Source: Bradyrhizobium vignae | GTDB lineage: Bacteria > Pseudomonadota > Alphaproteobacteria > Rhizobiales > Xanthobacteraceae | Direction of reading: 5' to 3' | DNA: 64,000 nt | Assembly: GCF_004114425.1 (NCBI RefSeq) | Contig: NZ_RDQF01000014.1 | Span: forward strand, 62,001-126,000 | In this document: positions 1-9,451 of the stretch, in pieces | Layout of the letters: every line of letters starts with the position of its first letter | Position numbering within the stretch: the first letter of the stretch is position 1 | Notes under the pieces: generated by a model | What the model was told of the DNA's origin: nothing | What the model saw: the letters and a program-made list of their open reading frames with translations, nothing else | Databases searched by the model: none | Program-made: the position numbers and the translations under genes

Positions 1-1149
1 CAAGAGGGCAAGATCGCTCCCAAAGCCGGCGCCGGTCCCACCGGTTCGGCTCCCGCTTCCGCACAGGGTCAGAAGCAAGCCGTGCCCGCGGAGGCACTTC
101 CAATTACGCTGTTGCTAGCGCCGAGCCTGATGCAAGCAATCGACGTAGGGGAACTCGAGCAGTGCGTCGCTCGGGTTTCGGCATTGGTTTCAGCTGATCT
201 CGGCATCACAATTCCACGCATTCCCGCCCAAAGCGCAAAGCACCTGGCCCAATCGCAATTCCGGGTGGATGTCGAAGGAGTGCCCGTGGAAGAGGGCGCC
301 ATTGACCCTACACAACTCTTACTTAATGACGACGTGGCGAACATTGATTTGAGCGGGATCCCCTTTTGGCACGACCAAGACACGAATCGGATATGGATCA
401 AACAAGCCCATGCGCCTGCTCTCAAAGCTGCCGGAATAGGACACTACCGTCCGAGCGAAATTATCGCCTTGCGGGTCCAGTCAACGTTGACACGCTATGC
501 ACAGCGCCTGGTGGGCATTCAGGAAACGCGTCAGTTGCTTGGCCGGATGGAGCAGGAATATGCCGATCTGGTGAAAGAGGTGCTGCGCACGACACCGATC
601 CCTCGCATCGCGGATGTCCTACGTCGCTTGTTGGACGAGGGCATCCCGATTCGGAACACCCGTTTGGTTTTGGAGGCGCTTGCAGAATGGAGCGAACGGG
701 AACAAAATGCCGTACTACTCACCGAATATGTGCGCTCCGCTCTGAAGCGGCAGATCTGTCACCGCTACGCCAACGCCCATCGTGTTGTGGCGGCTTTTAT
801 CGTTGAGCGCGAGACCGAGGATATTGTGCGCAGTGCGGTGCGCGAGACCGCTGTCGGTCCGTATCTCGTTTTGGAGGACCGGCAAAGCGAGATGCTGCTT
901 TCACAATTTCGCCAGATCCATGCGAGCATCGCACGGAGCCAGAACCAGCCAGTTATCCTGGGCTCGATGGATATCCGGCGCTTCGTCCGGGGCTTTCTCA
1001 CCCGCAATGGAATAGACTTACCTGTTCTCTCCTACCAGGATCTCGCCTCGGATTTCACCGTCCAGCCGATTGGCTCGGTCAAACTTGCGCCTGGCAAGGA
1101 CAAGACTCCTATAGGCGGCCATCGTGACCTCCTCCCTGCGGCCGGCTGA
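1..1149 (+). CDS. rhcV: T3SS export gate protein RhcV (SctV family), C-terminal part
   Basis: The reading frame is open from base 1, so the gene starts before the window and only about 382 C-terminal residues are present. The Pro/Ala/Gly-rich stretch at 1-90 looks like the linker after the membrane domain. The rest fits the cytoplasmic domain of the FlhA/SctV (FHIPEP) family, which forms the nonameric ring under the export gate; the stretch TPIPRIADVLRRLLDEG and the late SYQDLASDFTVQPIGSV are typical. The family is established as the inner-membrane export gate of type III secretion. In rhizobia rhcV is followed by y4yS, and that order holds here. No lesion was seen. The alternative, flagellar FlhA, is less likely given the Nop effector genes in the window. 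Confidence 0.85.
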   Translation, partial: QEGKIAPKAGAGPTGSAPASAQGQKQAVPAEALPITLLLAPSLMQAIDVGELEQCVARVSALVSADLGITIPRIPAQSAKHLAQSQFRVDVEGVPVEEGAIDPTQLLLNDDVANIDLSGIPFWHDQDTNRIWIKQAHAPALKAAGIGHYRPSEIIALRVQSTLTRYAQRLVGIQETRQLLGRMEQEYADLVKEVLRTTPIPRIADVLRRLLDEGIPIRNTRLVLEALAEWSEREQNAVLLTEYVRSALKRQICHRYANAHRVVAAFIVERETEDIVRSAVRETAVGPYLVLEDRQSEMLLSQFRQIHASIARSQNQPVILGSMDIRRFVRGFLTRNGIDLPVLSYQDLASDFTVQPIGSVKLAPGKDKTPIGGHRDLLPAAG

Positions 1150-1180
1150 CGAGCACGGGTTTGGGGTCGTGAGGTCGCTT

Positions 1181-1798
1181 ATGAATTCATGTAAGATTAC
1201 CGTTCTGCGGCGCTGGCGTAACTTTCGTCGCCATTCGTGCTCGGCCTTTCTCCCCATGCTTGCTTTTGTGCTGCTCGCGGGTTGCGTTAACTCGCACAAC
1301 TCGAGTCTTTCACAGCAGCCGGCGTCTACGGCAGAGCTGGTCGGGGCCAAGGATGTCGATCCAGCGATGCGCGAGCGCATCGCTCGCGCTCTCGGCCAGG
1401 ATGCTGACGAGAAGGCTTTGCGCGATGCGCTGAAGCAACGACCGGACAATGTTGATGCCGCGATTCCTCTTGCGCGGGCTTTGCTGGCACGCAAATGCCC
1501 GAATGATGCGCTTGAGGTGCTCGACGGGATCTTATTGGCAGCCCCTGGCGACCTGCGCGCATTGAATGCCAAAGCGGTTGTTCTCGATCACGAGGGCCGA
1601 CATCGGGAGGCCCAAGAACTCTACCGCCAAGCTCTCGCGGCGGAACCCGCAAACCCGATGCTGCGCAATAACTTCAACCTGTCCCTCGACCTTGACGGTA
1701 AGACGGAGACTGGCGGCGCCAACCCAGCACCGCAGGCGGACGTCCGGCACTTCGCGGCGCTATCTCGAAGCCAATGCGGGAGCGGATCGGAATGGTGA
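1181..1798 (+). CDS. y4yS-like TPR lipoprotein of the T3SS cluster
   Basis: About 205 aa from the ATG at 1181, preceded by GAGGT at 1170; a longer start at 1124 overlapping rhcV is possible. The N-terminus has an Arg-rich stretch, a hydrophobic segment and a lipobox (LLAGC), so it is probably an outer-membrane lipoprotein. The middle carries TPR-like helices (residues about 80-170; AIPLARALLARKCPNDALEV, YRQALAAEPANPMLRNN). Position right after rhcV matches y4yS of rhizobial T3SS clusters. The last 25 residues are low-complexity and another frame (about 1745-1830) encodes a more protein-like end (RRYLEANAGADRNGDVL), so a late frameshift may have changed the C-terminus. Role in secretion is inferred from position only. 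Confidence 0.65.
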   Translation: MNSCKITVLRRWRNFRRHSCSAFLPMLAFVLLAGCVNSHNSSLSQQPASTAELVGAKDVDPAMRERIARALGQDADEKALRDALKQRPDNVDAAIPLARALLARKCPNDALEVLDGILLAAPGDLRALNAKAVVLDHEGRHREAQELYRQALAAEPANPMLRNNFNLSLDLDGKTETGGANPAPQADVRHFAALSRSQCGSGSEW

Positions 1799-2264
1799 CG
1801 TCTTGATGCTTAGCTCTCAGCATGCCGGCAGCTAGGCTTCCCATCAACGCGGAACACTCAATCGGCGGGAGCCCCCGCGACCTCGTCGGTACAAATGGCA
1901 AGCTTCATGTTTCAGCGCACCAACAATTTACCCGATACACAATGCGCTTCCGAGGCAAATGAAATGAGAACGAGCGCGACTAAGGGCCGGTACTACGCGC
2001 ATCGCCAGCGATTCGCCGGATATACTGCCCTCCCCTGAACTCGGCGCCATCGAGTTTCCCCCGTCCCGCCATACGCGCTGGTTGACGAGCCGGCCGGTGG
2101 TTGAGATCTCAAGATCATTCGAGAACACGCTGGCAGTGTTTATGGCGGAGACATAGAGCATATTGCTGCGAATCCGCAGCGATACTCTAGCTCGGCTGTG
2201 CCGAAAGGCTCAACGCACAGCGGACGTTGCGTTTTGCTTCGGCACGAAGTCTGGTTCGGAGAAA
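1799..2264. other. Gap without a recognised gene
   Basis: About 466 bases after the y4yS-like gene. Short ORFs on both strands show no family resemblance. A clear promoter, terminator or tts box was not seen. Confidence 0.4.
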
Positions 2265-2559
2265 GCGCGATATTTCAACTATCAGCGGGAACAAGAGCGC
2301 CGGGCTCCTGAGAACGGAATCCGGAGGTCGCCCGAGTGAGCTGTTCAAGCGCAAAAATGATTGGCGCGAACAATTTACTGGGTGAGATGAACTCACCTCA
2401 ATAACAGATTTCCGGGTTACTCATCCGCTTGTCGATAACACGGGCGATCTCTTGCTTGAACATCAGCTCCGGATCGACGGCAACGAACCGCTCGTCCTCT
2501 CTCAGTCTTTCAATCCCGAAGCGAAAGCCCGCGCAGCAGCTTTTGGTTTGTTGAGGTAA
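2265..2559 (+). pseudogene. Relic of a nopP-like type III effector gene
   Basis: Translation of 2386-2559 gives FRVTHPLVDNTG, DLLLEHQLRIDGNEPLVLS and a stop at 2557. This closely parallels residues of the intact NopP-like protein at 43552-44394 (LRVTHPLVENAG, DILLEHQLREDGDHPLILS). The same frame upstream (2296-2382) gives GLLRTE and REQFTG, matching GLLRAG and QQQFG of that protein, but is interrupted by TGA at 2383-2385. Further upstream the match (ARYFNY against ARFYSY) is in another frame. No N-terminal secretion region and no start were found. It is a decayed internal fragment, read from sequence comparison inside the window. Confidence 0.75.
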
Positions 2560-2981
2560 GTGACTCGATCATGGTGCTTGATCCCACCAAGCACGAGGGC
2601 AAATGGAACAAGAAAGGATGCAAATTGCAACAAGCGGGTAAACCGCGTTTGTTACGGTCGGCTTTAGGGCTTAATGTTTACATGGCACCGCGACGCACGG
2701 TGGCGAACCAAGGACTCCTTCTTGCCGAATGCGAAGGCATCATCCCTCCGGGCAACGGAACGGCGCCCTTGGCACAGCGTCGGCGAGGGCGGAAGCAATA
2801 GAGCTGAGCTATCCGGTGGCTGGACGAGGGCCCGGGATGTGCTGGCGGAGATCACGAAGCTGTTTGAGCGTTCTATTCGACGCTCCCGCCGATGAATTCC
2901 CAGCGCGGCCGCTTGCGCGACTGGATCGTTTGGCCGACCTATTGGCCAGACGGTGGGTTCTTTTCATCGTCGAGCGCGCAA
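2560..2981. other. Gap without a recognised gene
   Basis: About 420 bases following the effector relic. Short overlapping ORFs on both strands resemble nothing recognised; probably decayed DNA. Confidence 0.35.
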
Positions 2982-3167
2982 TCAAGCAGGACGTGCAGCA
3001 GAACAACTGAAGTATCGCTCGATCTCCGCGATCGCGCGTTCCTCCCACTCTGCAGCTTGCGCTAGCAATGAGTCCCGTTGGATTGGCCGAAATGCGGCGG
3101 ACTGACGGCACAACGAAGCTATCGCGCGATAGCGGCGCACGTTTTCCATAACGGCCGGTCCGGTCAT
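2982..3167 (-). CDS. Small conserved rhizobial protein of unknown function
   Basis: 61 aa from the ATG at 3167, preceded by a strong AGGAG about 8 bases upstream. The sequence (MTGPAVMENVRRYRAI, then LCRQSAAFRPIQRDSLL and EWEERAIAEIERYF) matches a type of short protein found repeatedly in rhizobial genomes. It is mostly helical with alternating charge and has no membrane segment or signal peptide. Function is unknown. The longer ORF reaching back to 3338 is not needed, since the ribosome binding site decides the internal start. It stands alone, with no convincing operon partner on either side. Confidence 0.6.
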   Translation of the reverse strand: MTGPAVMENVRRYRAIASLCRQSAAFRPIQRDSLLAQAAEWEERAIAEIERYFSCSAARPA

Positions 3168-4333
3168 GTGTGGATCTCCTCCCCTGCTATCCCGGGCAAG
3201 AACTTGCTCTAAAACCGTTTTCGATCCGTTAGCGGTCGGAGAATGGTTGGCCGAACTTTGCCGGCATGACGGAGGCCGATGATGAATGTCTTCCACAAGG
3301 AACACATCCACATAAAACCCGGCTCGGCAGTGCTCCATCCGGGCGCTTCTGCACCCCGTTGGCTCAGTTTATTGGTTGGATAGCGGAGTTAGCAACAGCT
3401 AGCGCGAGAGAGGCACGTTTCGGCTTGCAATCTCAATCAGGATGACTGTGAACTGGTCTGTCTTTAGAATCCTCACTAACTCGTTTGAGCAATCCGTTTA
3501 TTGGTGATTTGAAAGACAGAGAGCCGGTGCTTTGTCGCCATTCTTCGACAGCAAACGGCACGCAACTGTGACTTCCTCCGTCTCATCGGAGCTAGCGAGA
3601 TTGAGCAGTTGTTTACCTCGCCGGTCGACAACCGAGATGCTGCTTAGCGACGGATTCTCTCAATCGCGCAACCCTATGCAATCTAGCGTAAGCTTATCGC
3701 ATAACGTTCCGAGTCTCTTCCGTAGCTCCGTTTACTTGACTTAGCGGTGCGCTTGCGCGGCCGGAGTGCACGGGGGTTTCACCGAGAATTTAGCGGAATC
3801 GAAGAAGGCCAGAGATACTCATCGATACTCATGGGAAGTGTATCGCCGCAACTGCTGAAATTAAAGGGCTATGGGAACGAGGCTAACGTTCGGGATCCAC
3901 TGGGCCGCAGACTACCACCATTGGTCCACCGCGATTGATGCCGGGGCTTTCCATCGGATGCCACGTGTGCCGCTAATTGTGCTTCAAAACGTGCCGCAGT
4001 CCTACCCCTCAATATGCGGCGTCGTGGATCTGCTGAAACTATCGTGCCTGTCAGCATGGCGGCCCGCCAGAGCGCCCCTCGCGAGGTCAAGGAGGCCGTT
4101 TTAGACCCGCAACTAGCAATGACAAGTGTCCCCCGGTCTTGCCGCCGTGTAGATCACAAAAGGCTACTGCGCCATTCAAGGGGACGCTTCAGCCAGCCGA
4201 AAGACCTCTCGCCATCAGCCTACCAAAACAAGGAGACGACGGGATCTTGTTTGTAGCATATGCTCTGCGAGCGTACGGATGACAACAATTGTGGGCCGGC
4301 GCGCTCGCATCCTACGGGTTTAGGGGCACTCGG
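3168..4333. other. Gap of about 1.2 kb without a recognised gene
   Basis: Only short ORFs with no family resemblance on either strand. No terminal inverted repeats or transposase motifs were seen. Probably intergenic DNA with decayed fragments. Confidence 0.35.
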
Positions 4334-5044
4334 ATGATTACGCCGTTTCGACGGAACTGGAGTCCAAACGAATTATTCAATACTCTTACGCCAGCGATGT
4401 TCGCCGCCGAGCCGTCGGCTGTCCGCGCACGTTGGGACAAATTGTGGCCTGATCTGTACACCGAATATGACGCCCGGTACTTGAAACAAGAGTTAGTGGC
4501 GAGAAATCTTATCGCTTCCGATGAAGCTGCTGCATTCTTTAACGCCTGGGCGGTTGACGAAGAGCGCCACACCGACGGATTTATCCGGATCATTGAACTT
4601 GTCGCCAATGGATCCGAAAGGACTCTTCGGGAGAGATTGGAGGCTCGATCTCATGATTTTGGACCGATCGTTGAACATCTGAAGGACGAATTTTCCGTGA
4701 TGGTTATGATCGCTTTTGATGAAATGTGCACTTGCCGCGCCTATGCAGCAGAAAAGCCGTTTTATGACGCCCTTGGGAACAACACGTTCCATCATTGGCT
4801 GCGGGAGATAATTGCCGACGAGGCGGTCCACTCGATGAACGCCGTTAATGTTATCCGCTCGCGCTATCGCGATCGCATTGGCCAAGTCGGCACAATTCTT
4901 GATAACCTAATCCGCGCGGCCGATATTCTACGCTATTCTGGTACCTTCGTCCTAGACTACTTCGGCGCAGTGTACTCCAGGGAGCTGCTCGCCGACTCCC
5001 GCCTCGCTACCATGAGAAATATTGCCAAGCCACTCACCGTATAG
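4334..5044 (+). CDS. Ferritin-like di-iron protein, uncharacterised
   Basis: 236 aa from the ATG at 4334, chosen because AGGGG lies 7 bases upstream; a start at 4289 is also open. The protein carries the full set of di-iron ligands of a four-helix bundle: a Glu in KQELVA, an ExxH in DEERH, a Glu in FDEMC and a second ExxH in DEAVH. The two ExxH motifs are about 87 residues apart, a spacing like that of soluble acyl-ACP desaturases and related ferritin-like oxidases. An oxidase/oxygenase role is likely but the substrate is unknown. It is followed by two M16 peptidase genes on the same strand, which suggests one cassette. No signal peptide. Confidence 0.7.
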   Translation: MITPFRRNWSPNELFNTLTPAMFAAEPSAVRARWDKLWPDLYTEYDARYLKQELVARNLIASDEAAAFFNAWAVDEERHTDGFIRIIELVANGSERTLRERLEARSHDFGPIVEHLKDEFSVMVMIAFDEMCTCRAYAAEKPFYDALGNNTFHHWLREIIADEAVHSMNAVNVIRSRYRDRIGQVGTILDNLIRAADILRYSGTFVLDYFGAVYSRELLADSRLATMRNIAKPLTV

Positions 5045-5375
5045 AGCGAGATCTGTAACCACGGGCTTGCGGAAAGTTGCACCGGCATCATACCGCCTTC
5101 AATCCCCCCTTCTGCAAGTTGCGATTCTGCCAGTTGGCGCCAAAGCATGCTGGCGGGTCATACGTAAATGTAGTGTTCACGACAGGTCGACGGCTCACCT
5201 TCTACCAGGATGGTGCGCGCCAGTTCTGTTTTGTGTCCGGTTGACGTGCGCGCGGCCGTGAGTACGCCCCTCCGCCAATTTGGTCCGCTCTTTGCTCTGC
5301 TGTTGGCGAACGACGCGCAGCTAAGCGCTTTGTCAGATTTGTCCACCATGAACGTGGATCAGTATGGAAGGTGCC
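5045..5375. other. Spacer between the di-iron gene and the M16 pair
   Basis: About 330 bases with no credible gene. No sigma-54, FixK or tts-like element was recognised, so whether the cassette is one transcript is open. Confidence 0.35.
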
Positions 5376-6824
5376 ATGAAGAACGGGATTTCGGCCGCCG
5401 CCGAGGCAGGAGATGTCACCGCTAATACCTCCGGCTCGAGGACGCCCACCGCGCCGGCGCTCGAGCACAGAATGGATGATAGCACCGACTTATATCTACC
5501 TGAAGAGGAGAGCGTTTTTGCCGACAGAGTCAGATCGGATCGACCAGCTAGCATCACGCTTCAGAACGGCCTCCAGGTGCTCGTGATCCCAGATCATCGC
5601 ACACCCGTCGTGACTCAGATGATCTGGTATAAGGTCGGTTCCGCCGACGAGCCGCCTGGCAAATCGGGGCTTGCGCATTTCCTCGAACACCTGATGTTCA
5701 AGGGCACTTCCAAACATCCCGCGAATGAATTCTCCAAGGCCGTCTTGCGCGCCGGCGGCAATCAGAACGCCTTCACCGGGCTCGACTACACCAGCTACTT
5801 CCAGCACGTGCCGCGCGAGCACCTCGGCAAGATGATGGAATTTGAAGCCGACCGCATGACCGGTCTCATTCTCAAAAATGAGGACGTGCTTTGCGAGCGC
5901 GACGTCGTGCTGGAGGAATTCAGCATGAGAGTCGCCAACAATCCACGTGAACGTCTCGCCGAGCAGATGATGTCGGCGCTTTACCTCAACCACCCCTACG
6001 GTCGCCCCATTATCGGGTGGCGCCACGAAATCGAAAACCTTACCCGGGAGGACGCACTTAACTTTTACAAGCGCTTCTATGCACCGAACAACGCGATCCT
6101 GATTGTCGCTGGCGACGTCGCCCCCAAAGAAATCCGCTCGATGGTAATGGAGACATTTGGTGGCATCCCCACGCAAACATCGATTCCCCTGGAACGCCTG
6201 CGGCCGCAGGAGCCGACGCCGGCAGCGCGGCGCATAGTAACGTTCGCCCACGCCCTCGTCGAGCAGCCGGCCCTGCACCGCTATTATCTTGTAGCACCGG
6301 CTCGAGCCGCGGCCGCCGGCGAAGGTCCCGTGCTTGACGTACTCGAGCAGTTGATGGGCGGCGGCGTCAACTCATATCTCTATCGTTCGCTGGTGGTCGA
6401 ACAGCAGCTCGCGGTCACCGCCAGCGCGAGCTACCATTCTGCCGCGCTCGATCCCTCACTATTCGCAATTTCCGCCCTGCCAAAACCCGGCGTCCGACTG
6501 AGCCAGATCGAGCGCGCCATCGACGACGTAATAGCCGACATTGCAGGTAATCCCGCTTGCACCCAAGATCTCGAGAGGGTCAAGACGCGCCTGATCGCGC
6601 AGGTAACCTACACCCAGGACAATCATGAAATGCTCGCGCGCTGGTATGGCCGCGGCCTGACAACGGGACTATCCGTCGACGATATTCGGGGCTGGCCGGA
6701 CCGCATCCGCGCGGTCGGTGCACAGCAGGTGCACGAGGCCGCGCGGAGATGGCTCGACAAGAAACGGTCGGTGACCGGCTATCTCATCAAAGAGTCCACC
6801 CCGAAACACGGAAAGACGCTCTAA
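5376..6824 (+). CDS. M16 family zinc peptidase, catalytic subunit type
   Basis: About 482 aa. The start at 5376 is favoured over 5364 because GGAAGG lies just before it. The first ~60 residues are a low-complexity extension without an evident signal peptide. The M16 core starts at ITLQNGLQVLVIPD and holds the zinc motif HFLEH inside SGLAHFLEHLMFKGT, with the usual downstream glutamate region VVLEEFSMR. Two M16 domains (N- and C-terminal halves) fit the length. Its stop overlaps by one base the start of the next gene, an M16 homologue without the zinc motif. This is the common two-subunit arrangement of bacterial M16B peptidases. Substrate unknown; processing of a peptide is an inference. Confidence 0.85.
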   Translation: MKNGISAAAEAGDVTANTSGSRTPTAPALEHRMDDSTDLYLPEEESVFADRVRSDRPASITLQNGLQVLVIPDHRTPVVTQMIWYKVGSADEPPGKSGLAHFLEHLMFKGTSKHPANEFSKAVLRAGGNQNAFTGLDYTSYFQHVPREHLGKMMEFEADRMTGLILKNEDVLCERDVVLEEFSMRVANNPRERLAEQMMSALYLNHPYGRPIIGWRHEIENLTREDALNFYKRFYAPNNAILIVAGDVAPKEIRSMVMETFGGIPTQTSIPLERLRPQEPTPAARRIVTFAHALVEQPALHRYYLVAPARAAAAGEGPVLDVLEQLMGGGVNSYLYRSLVVEQQLAVTASASYHSAALDPSLFAISALPKPGVRLSQIERAIDDVIADIAGNPACTQDLERVKTRLIAQVTYTQDNHEMLARWYGRGLTTGLSVDDIRGWPDRIRAVGAQQVHEAARRWLDKKRSVTGYLIKESTPKHGKTL

Positions 6825-8257
6825 TGATCCATCCTTGCACACGGCGTGAGATCCTTCTCGGAGGAGCCTCGCTCTCAGTCGCGATGCTCGCTTCGGCAAA
6901 TTCGCTCGCCACCACGAGGACACTTGCCCGCACCAGGATCAAGCGCCTGGTTTCGTCTTGCGGTATAGAAGCCTGGTTCGTGCAGGATTCCACTGTTCCG
7001 TTGATCGCGATGGAATTTGCCCTCACCGGCGGCGCGACTCAGGATCCCGCTCAAAAACCTGGCGTAAGCCACATGGTTGCTGGCCTGCTCAAGGAAGGAT
7101 CTGCCGGACTTGACTTCAAGACCTTTCATGAGCGGCTCGACCGTCGTGCGATTGATCTGCATTTTCACTCGACTCATGATCACTTCCGCGGCTCCTTGCG
7201 CACCCTGGAGGACAATGCAGACGAAGCCTTCGACCTTTTGCGGATGGCGCTAACCTCGCCCCGTTTCGACGCGGCCGATGTCGAACGGATCCGTGCCGCT
7301 GTGCTTGCACGCCTTCGGCGCGAGTCAACCGATCCTTCGTCTCTGGCCCGTCGCAAGTTCCTCGAAGTCGCCTTTAGCGATCATGCTTATGCTCGCCCGG
7401 CCGGCGGCTCGCTGGAAAGCGTACCGAAGATCGCGGTCGCGGATCTCAAGAGCTATGTCCGACGCGTGATCGCCAAAGACATGCTCAAAATCGCGGTGGT
7501 CGGCGACGTCGATCCAGGGGTTCTCTGCAAACTGCTCGACAAGACCTTTGGCAGTCTGCCGACCAAGGCGGAAGCGACGCCGGTTCCCGAAGTCGTCGCA
7601 GCAAAGCCGCCGCAGCGAGTCTTTGTGCCGCTCGACGTGCCGCAGACAGTTGTGACTTTTGGCGGTCCAGCCGTCCGTCGCAGCGAGCCCGATTTCATGG
7701 CCGCCTATGTCGTCAACCACATCCTCGGCGGCGCCGGCCTGACGTCGCGCCTGTTCCGCGAAGTCCGCGAGAAGCGAGGCCTGGCCTATTCGGTTCGTGA
7801 GAACCTGGTCTGGTTGGATCATTCAGCCGTGTTTCTCGGCAATAGCGGCACCCGCACCGATCGCGCCCTCCAAACGGTCGAAGAAATCGAGAAGCAGGTC
7901 CGCCACATCGCCGAGGAAGGACCGACACAGCAGGAACTCAACGATGCAAAGTCCTACCTGAAGGGCTCGCAAATGCTGACTCTCAACACATCGTCAAAGC
8001 TTGCGCGAACACTGTTGCAGCATCAGCTCGACAAGTTGACCATGGACTATTTCGAAAAGCACAACGGCGCGGTCGAGGCTGTGACCTTGGATGACGCCAA
8101 AAGAGCAGCACAACGGCTGTGGGGCGCGGGTCTGCTCACAATTATCGTCGGCCGCTCCCCAGAGGACGCAGCGCAGCCGACCACCAAGCCATCGGCGACT
8201 ACACCCTCGTCAGGCGCCCAGCAGCTAGGCGCCGCCCCGAAGGCGCTACCGAATTGA
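6824..8257 (+). CDS. M16 family peptidase homologue lacking HxxEH, exported
   Basis: 477 aa from the ATG at 6824, which shares a base with the preceding stop (TAATG). The N-terminus RREILLGGASLSVAML resembles a Tat signal, so export to the periplasm is likely. Where the catalytic subunit has HFLEH this protein has SHMVAGLLKEGS, so the zinc site is absent, as in the non-catalytic partner of two-subunit M16 peptidases. The C-terminal half keeps the family's arginine/tyrosine substrate-binding type region (LFREVREKRGLAYS). The end is rich in Thr, Ser, Ala and Pro. It probably pairs with the upstream subunit, yet that one shows no signal peptide, which is an unresolved mismatch. Confidence 0.8.
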   Translation: MIHPCTRREILLGGASLSVAMLASANSLATTRTLARTRIKRLVSSCGIEAWFVQDSTVPLIAMEFALTGGATQDPAQKPGVSHMVAGLLKEGSAGLDFKTFHERLDRRAIDLHFHSTHDHFRGSLRTLEDNADEAFDLLRMALTSPRFDAADVERIRAAVLARLRRESTDPSSLARRKFLEVAFSDHAYARPAGGSLESVPKIAVADLKSYVRRVIAKDMLKIAVVGDVDPGVLCKLLDKTFGSLPTKAEATPVPEVVAAKPPQRVFVPLDVPQTVVTFGGPAVRRSEPDFMAAYVVNHILGGAGLTSRLFREVREKRGLAYSVRENLVWLDHSAVFLGNSGTRTDRALQTVEEIEKQVRHIAEEGPTQQELNDAKSYLKGSQMLTLNTSSKLARTLLQHQLDKLTMDYFEKHNGAVEAVTLDDAKRAAQRLWGAGLLTIIVGRSPEDAAQPTTKPSATTPSSGAQQLGAAPKALPN

Positions 8258-9451
8258 CTTTTCGAGCAGCTCAGGCGCTTAGACGCGTTTAGCTATTGCG
8301 CGCAAAGTAAGTCTAGCCACGCGCCTTTGGCCCGCGGCGATATTCGCTCGTGGACTGTTGCCGTGCGGTCTTTCAAGCGCAGTTTTGCTCAATCGCGTTA
8401 CCGCCGTAGTCGCGTTCCGTTGTCCTCGAGCTGCGTTAAGCCGACAGGCTGGCGTACCGTGGCGCCAGCAGATCGATGCCCCTCCAGCGCAAACTTTGGG
8501 GATCTGCAACACTTCGGCGGTTGCCCATGAGGACAAGAATGGCTAGCTTTACGCCCAGCCCGAATATGCAGACCAACTATCTGAAGCGCGAGCGACCAGA
8601 ACACACGAGAACTGGACGCGCACCTCGCATTCCATGTCAACCGGCCTTGCCCAGCAAATTAAAAGGCTGACCACAATGGGCGCTTTAAAACGCGACGAGA
8701 GCGCATGCAGCCAGGCCATCCTTCATTACCTGCTCTGGGCCGTACCACGCAGCGCCGTCGGCGAAGAAGAATGCCGGTCCCGGGACGCGGGGTTCTTTTG
8801 ACGCAGCGTGCTCGGTGTCGCTTTGTCACCGATGTTGCTCCATCGGGCTTCGTCCCGCTCACCCTTCGATCTCCCTCTCAATGACACGACAATCTCGCCT
8901 CAGCTTGAAGAGATGCATGCTTGCCATTTGCGTTAGCAACCCGTTTCAGCACTGGCATGTCTCAATATTCTTCAGCAGAGTGAGAGATCGGCCGTTCACG
9001 CTCATATCACTACTTGTCTGCCGAACAAAATCGGTCTGAACCAGCAGACCCTTGATCATTTGCCAAACCATGCGGACAGCGTAGCCCGACTCGATTGTGC
9101 TTCCCCGAGCGCGGAATCTGACGCGACGTAAGATTCGGTCGCTTCATGCCAATCTAGATATCGGCGCAATAGACCTGGCAATCGCAGATCGTTGGTCTTG
9201 GCGGCGCGCATTCCAGCCGCTTACAAACCTCACGTAGATCACCGGTACAGGTGATTTATTCCCTATCTCGGCCTGCATCGTCGTTGCGATCCAAGGACGC
9301 CACTCGCATAATGTTGAAAATGTTCATCGGTTGCAGAGCTCTCGCGTCAAAGGCTCATTGCCCCTTCTTTCTGCCATGTTCGCACCCAAAGCAGAGACGC
9401 GCCGGTTGCGCAGTCTGCGCGCGGCAATAGCGCGTGTCTCAGGAGATTTCC
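8258..9451. other. Gap of about 1.2 kb without a recognised gene
   Basis: No ORF on either strand shows recognisable family features. Candidate promoter for the ParA-like gene was not identified. Confidence 0.35.

Noticed and set aside
5496..6278. 260-aa minus-strand ORF
   Set aside because: Antisense to the M16 peptidase gene with the HxxEH motif.
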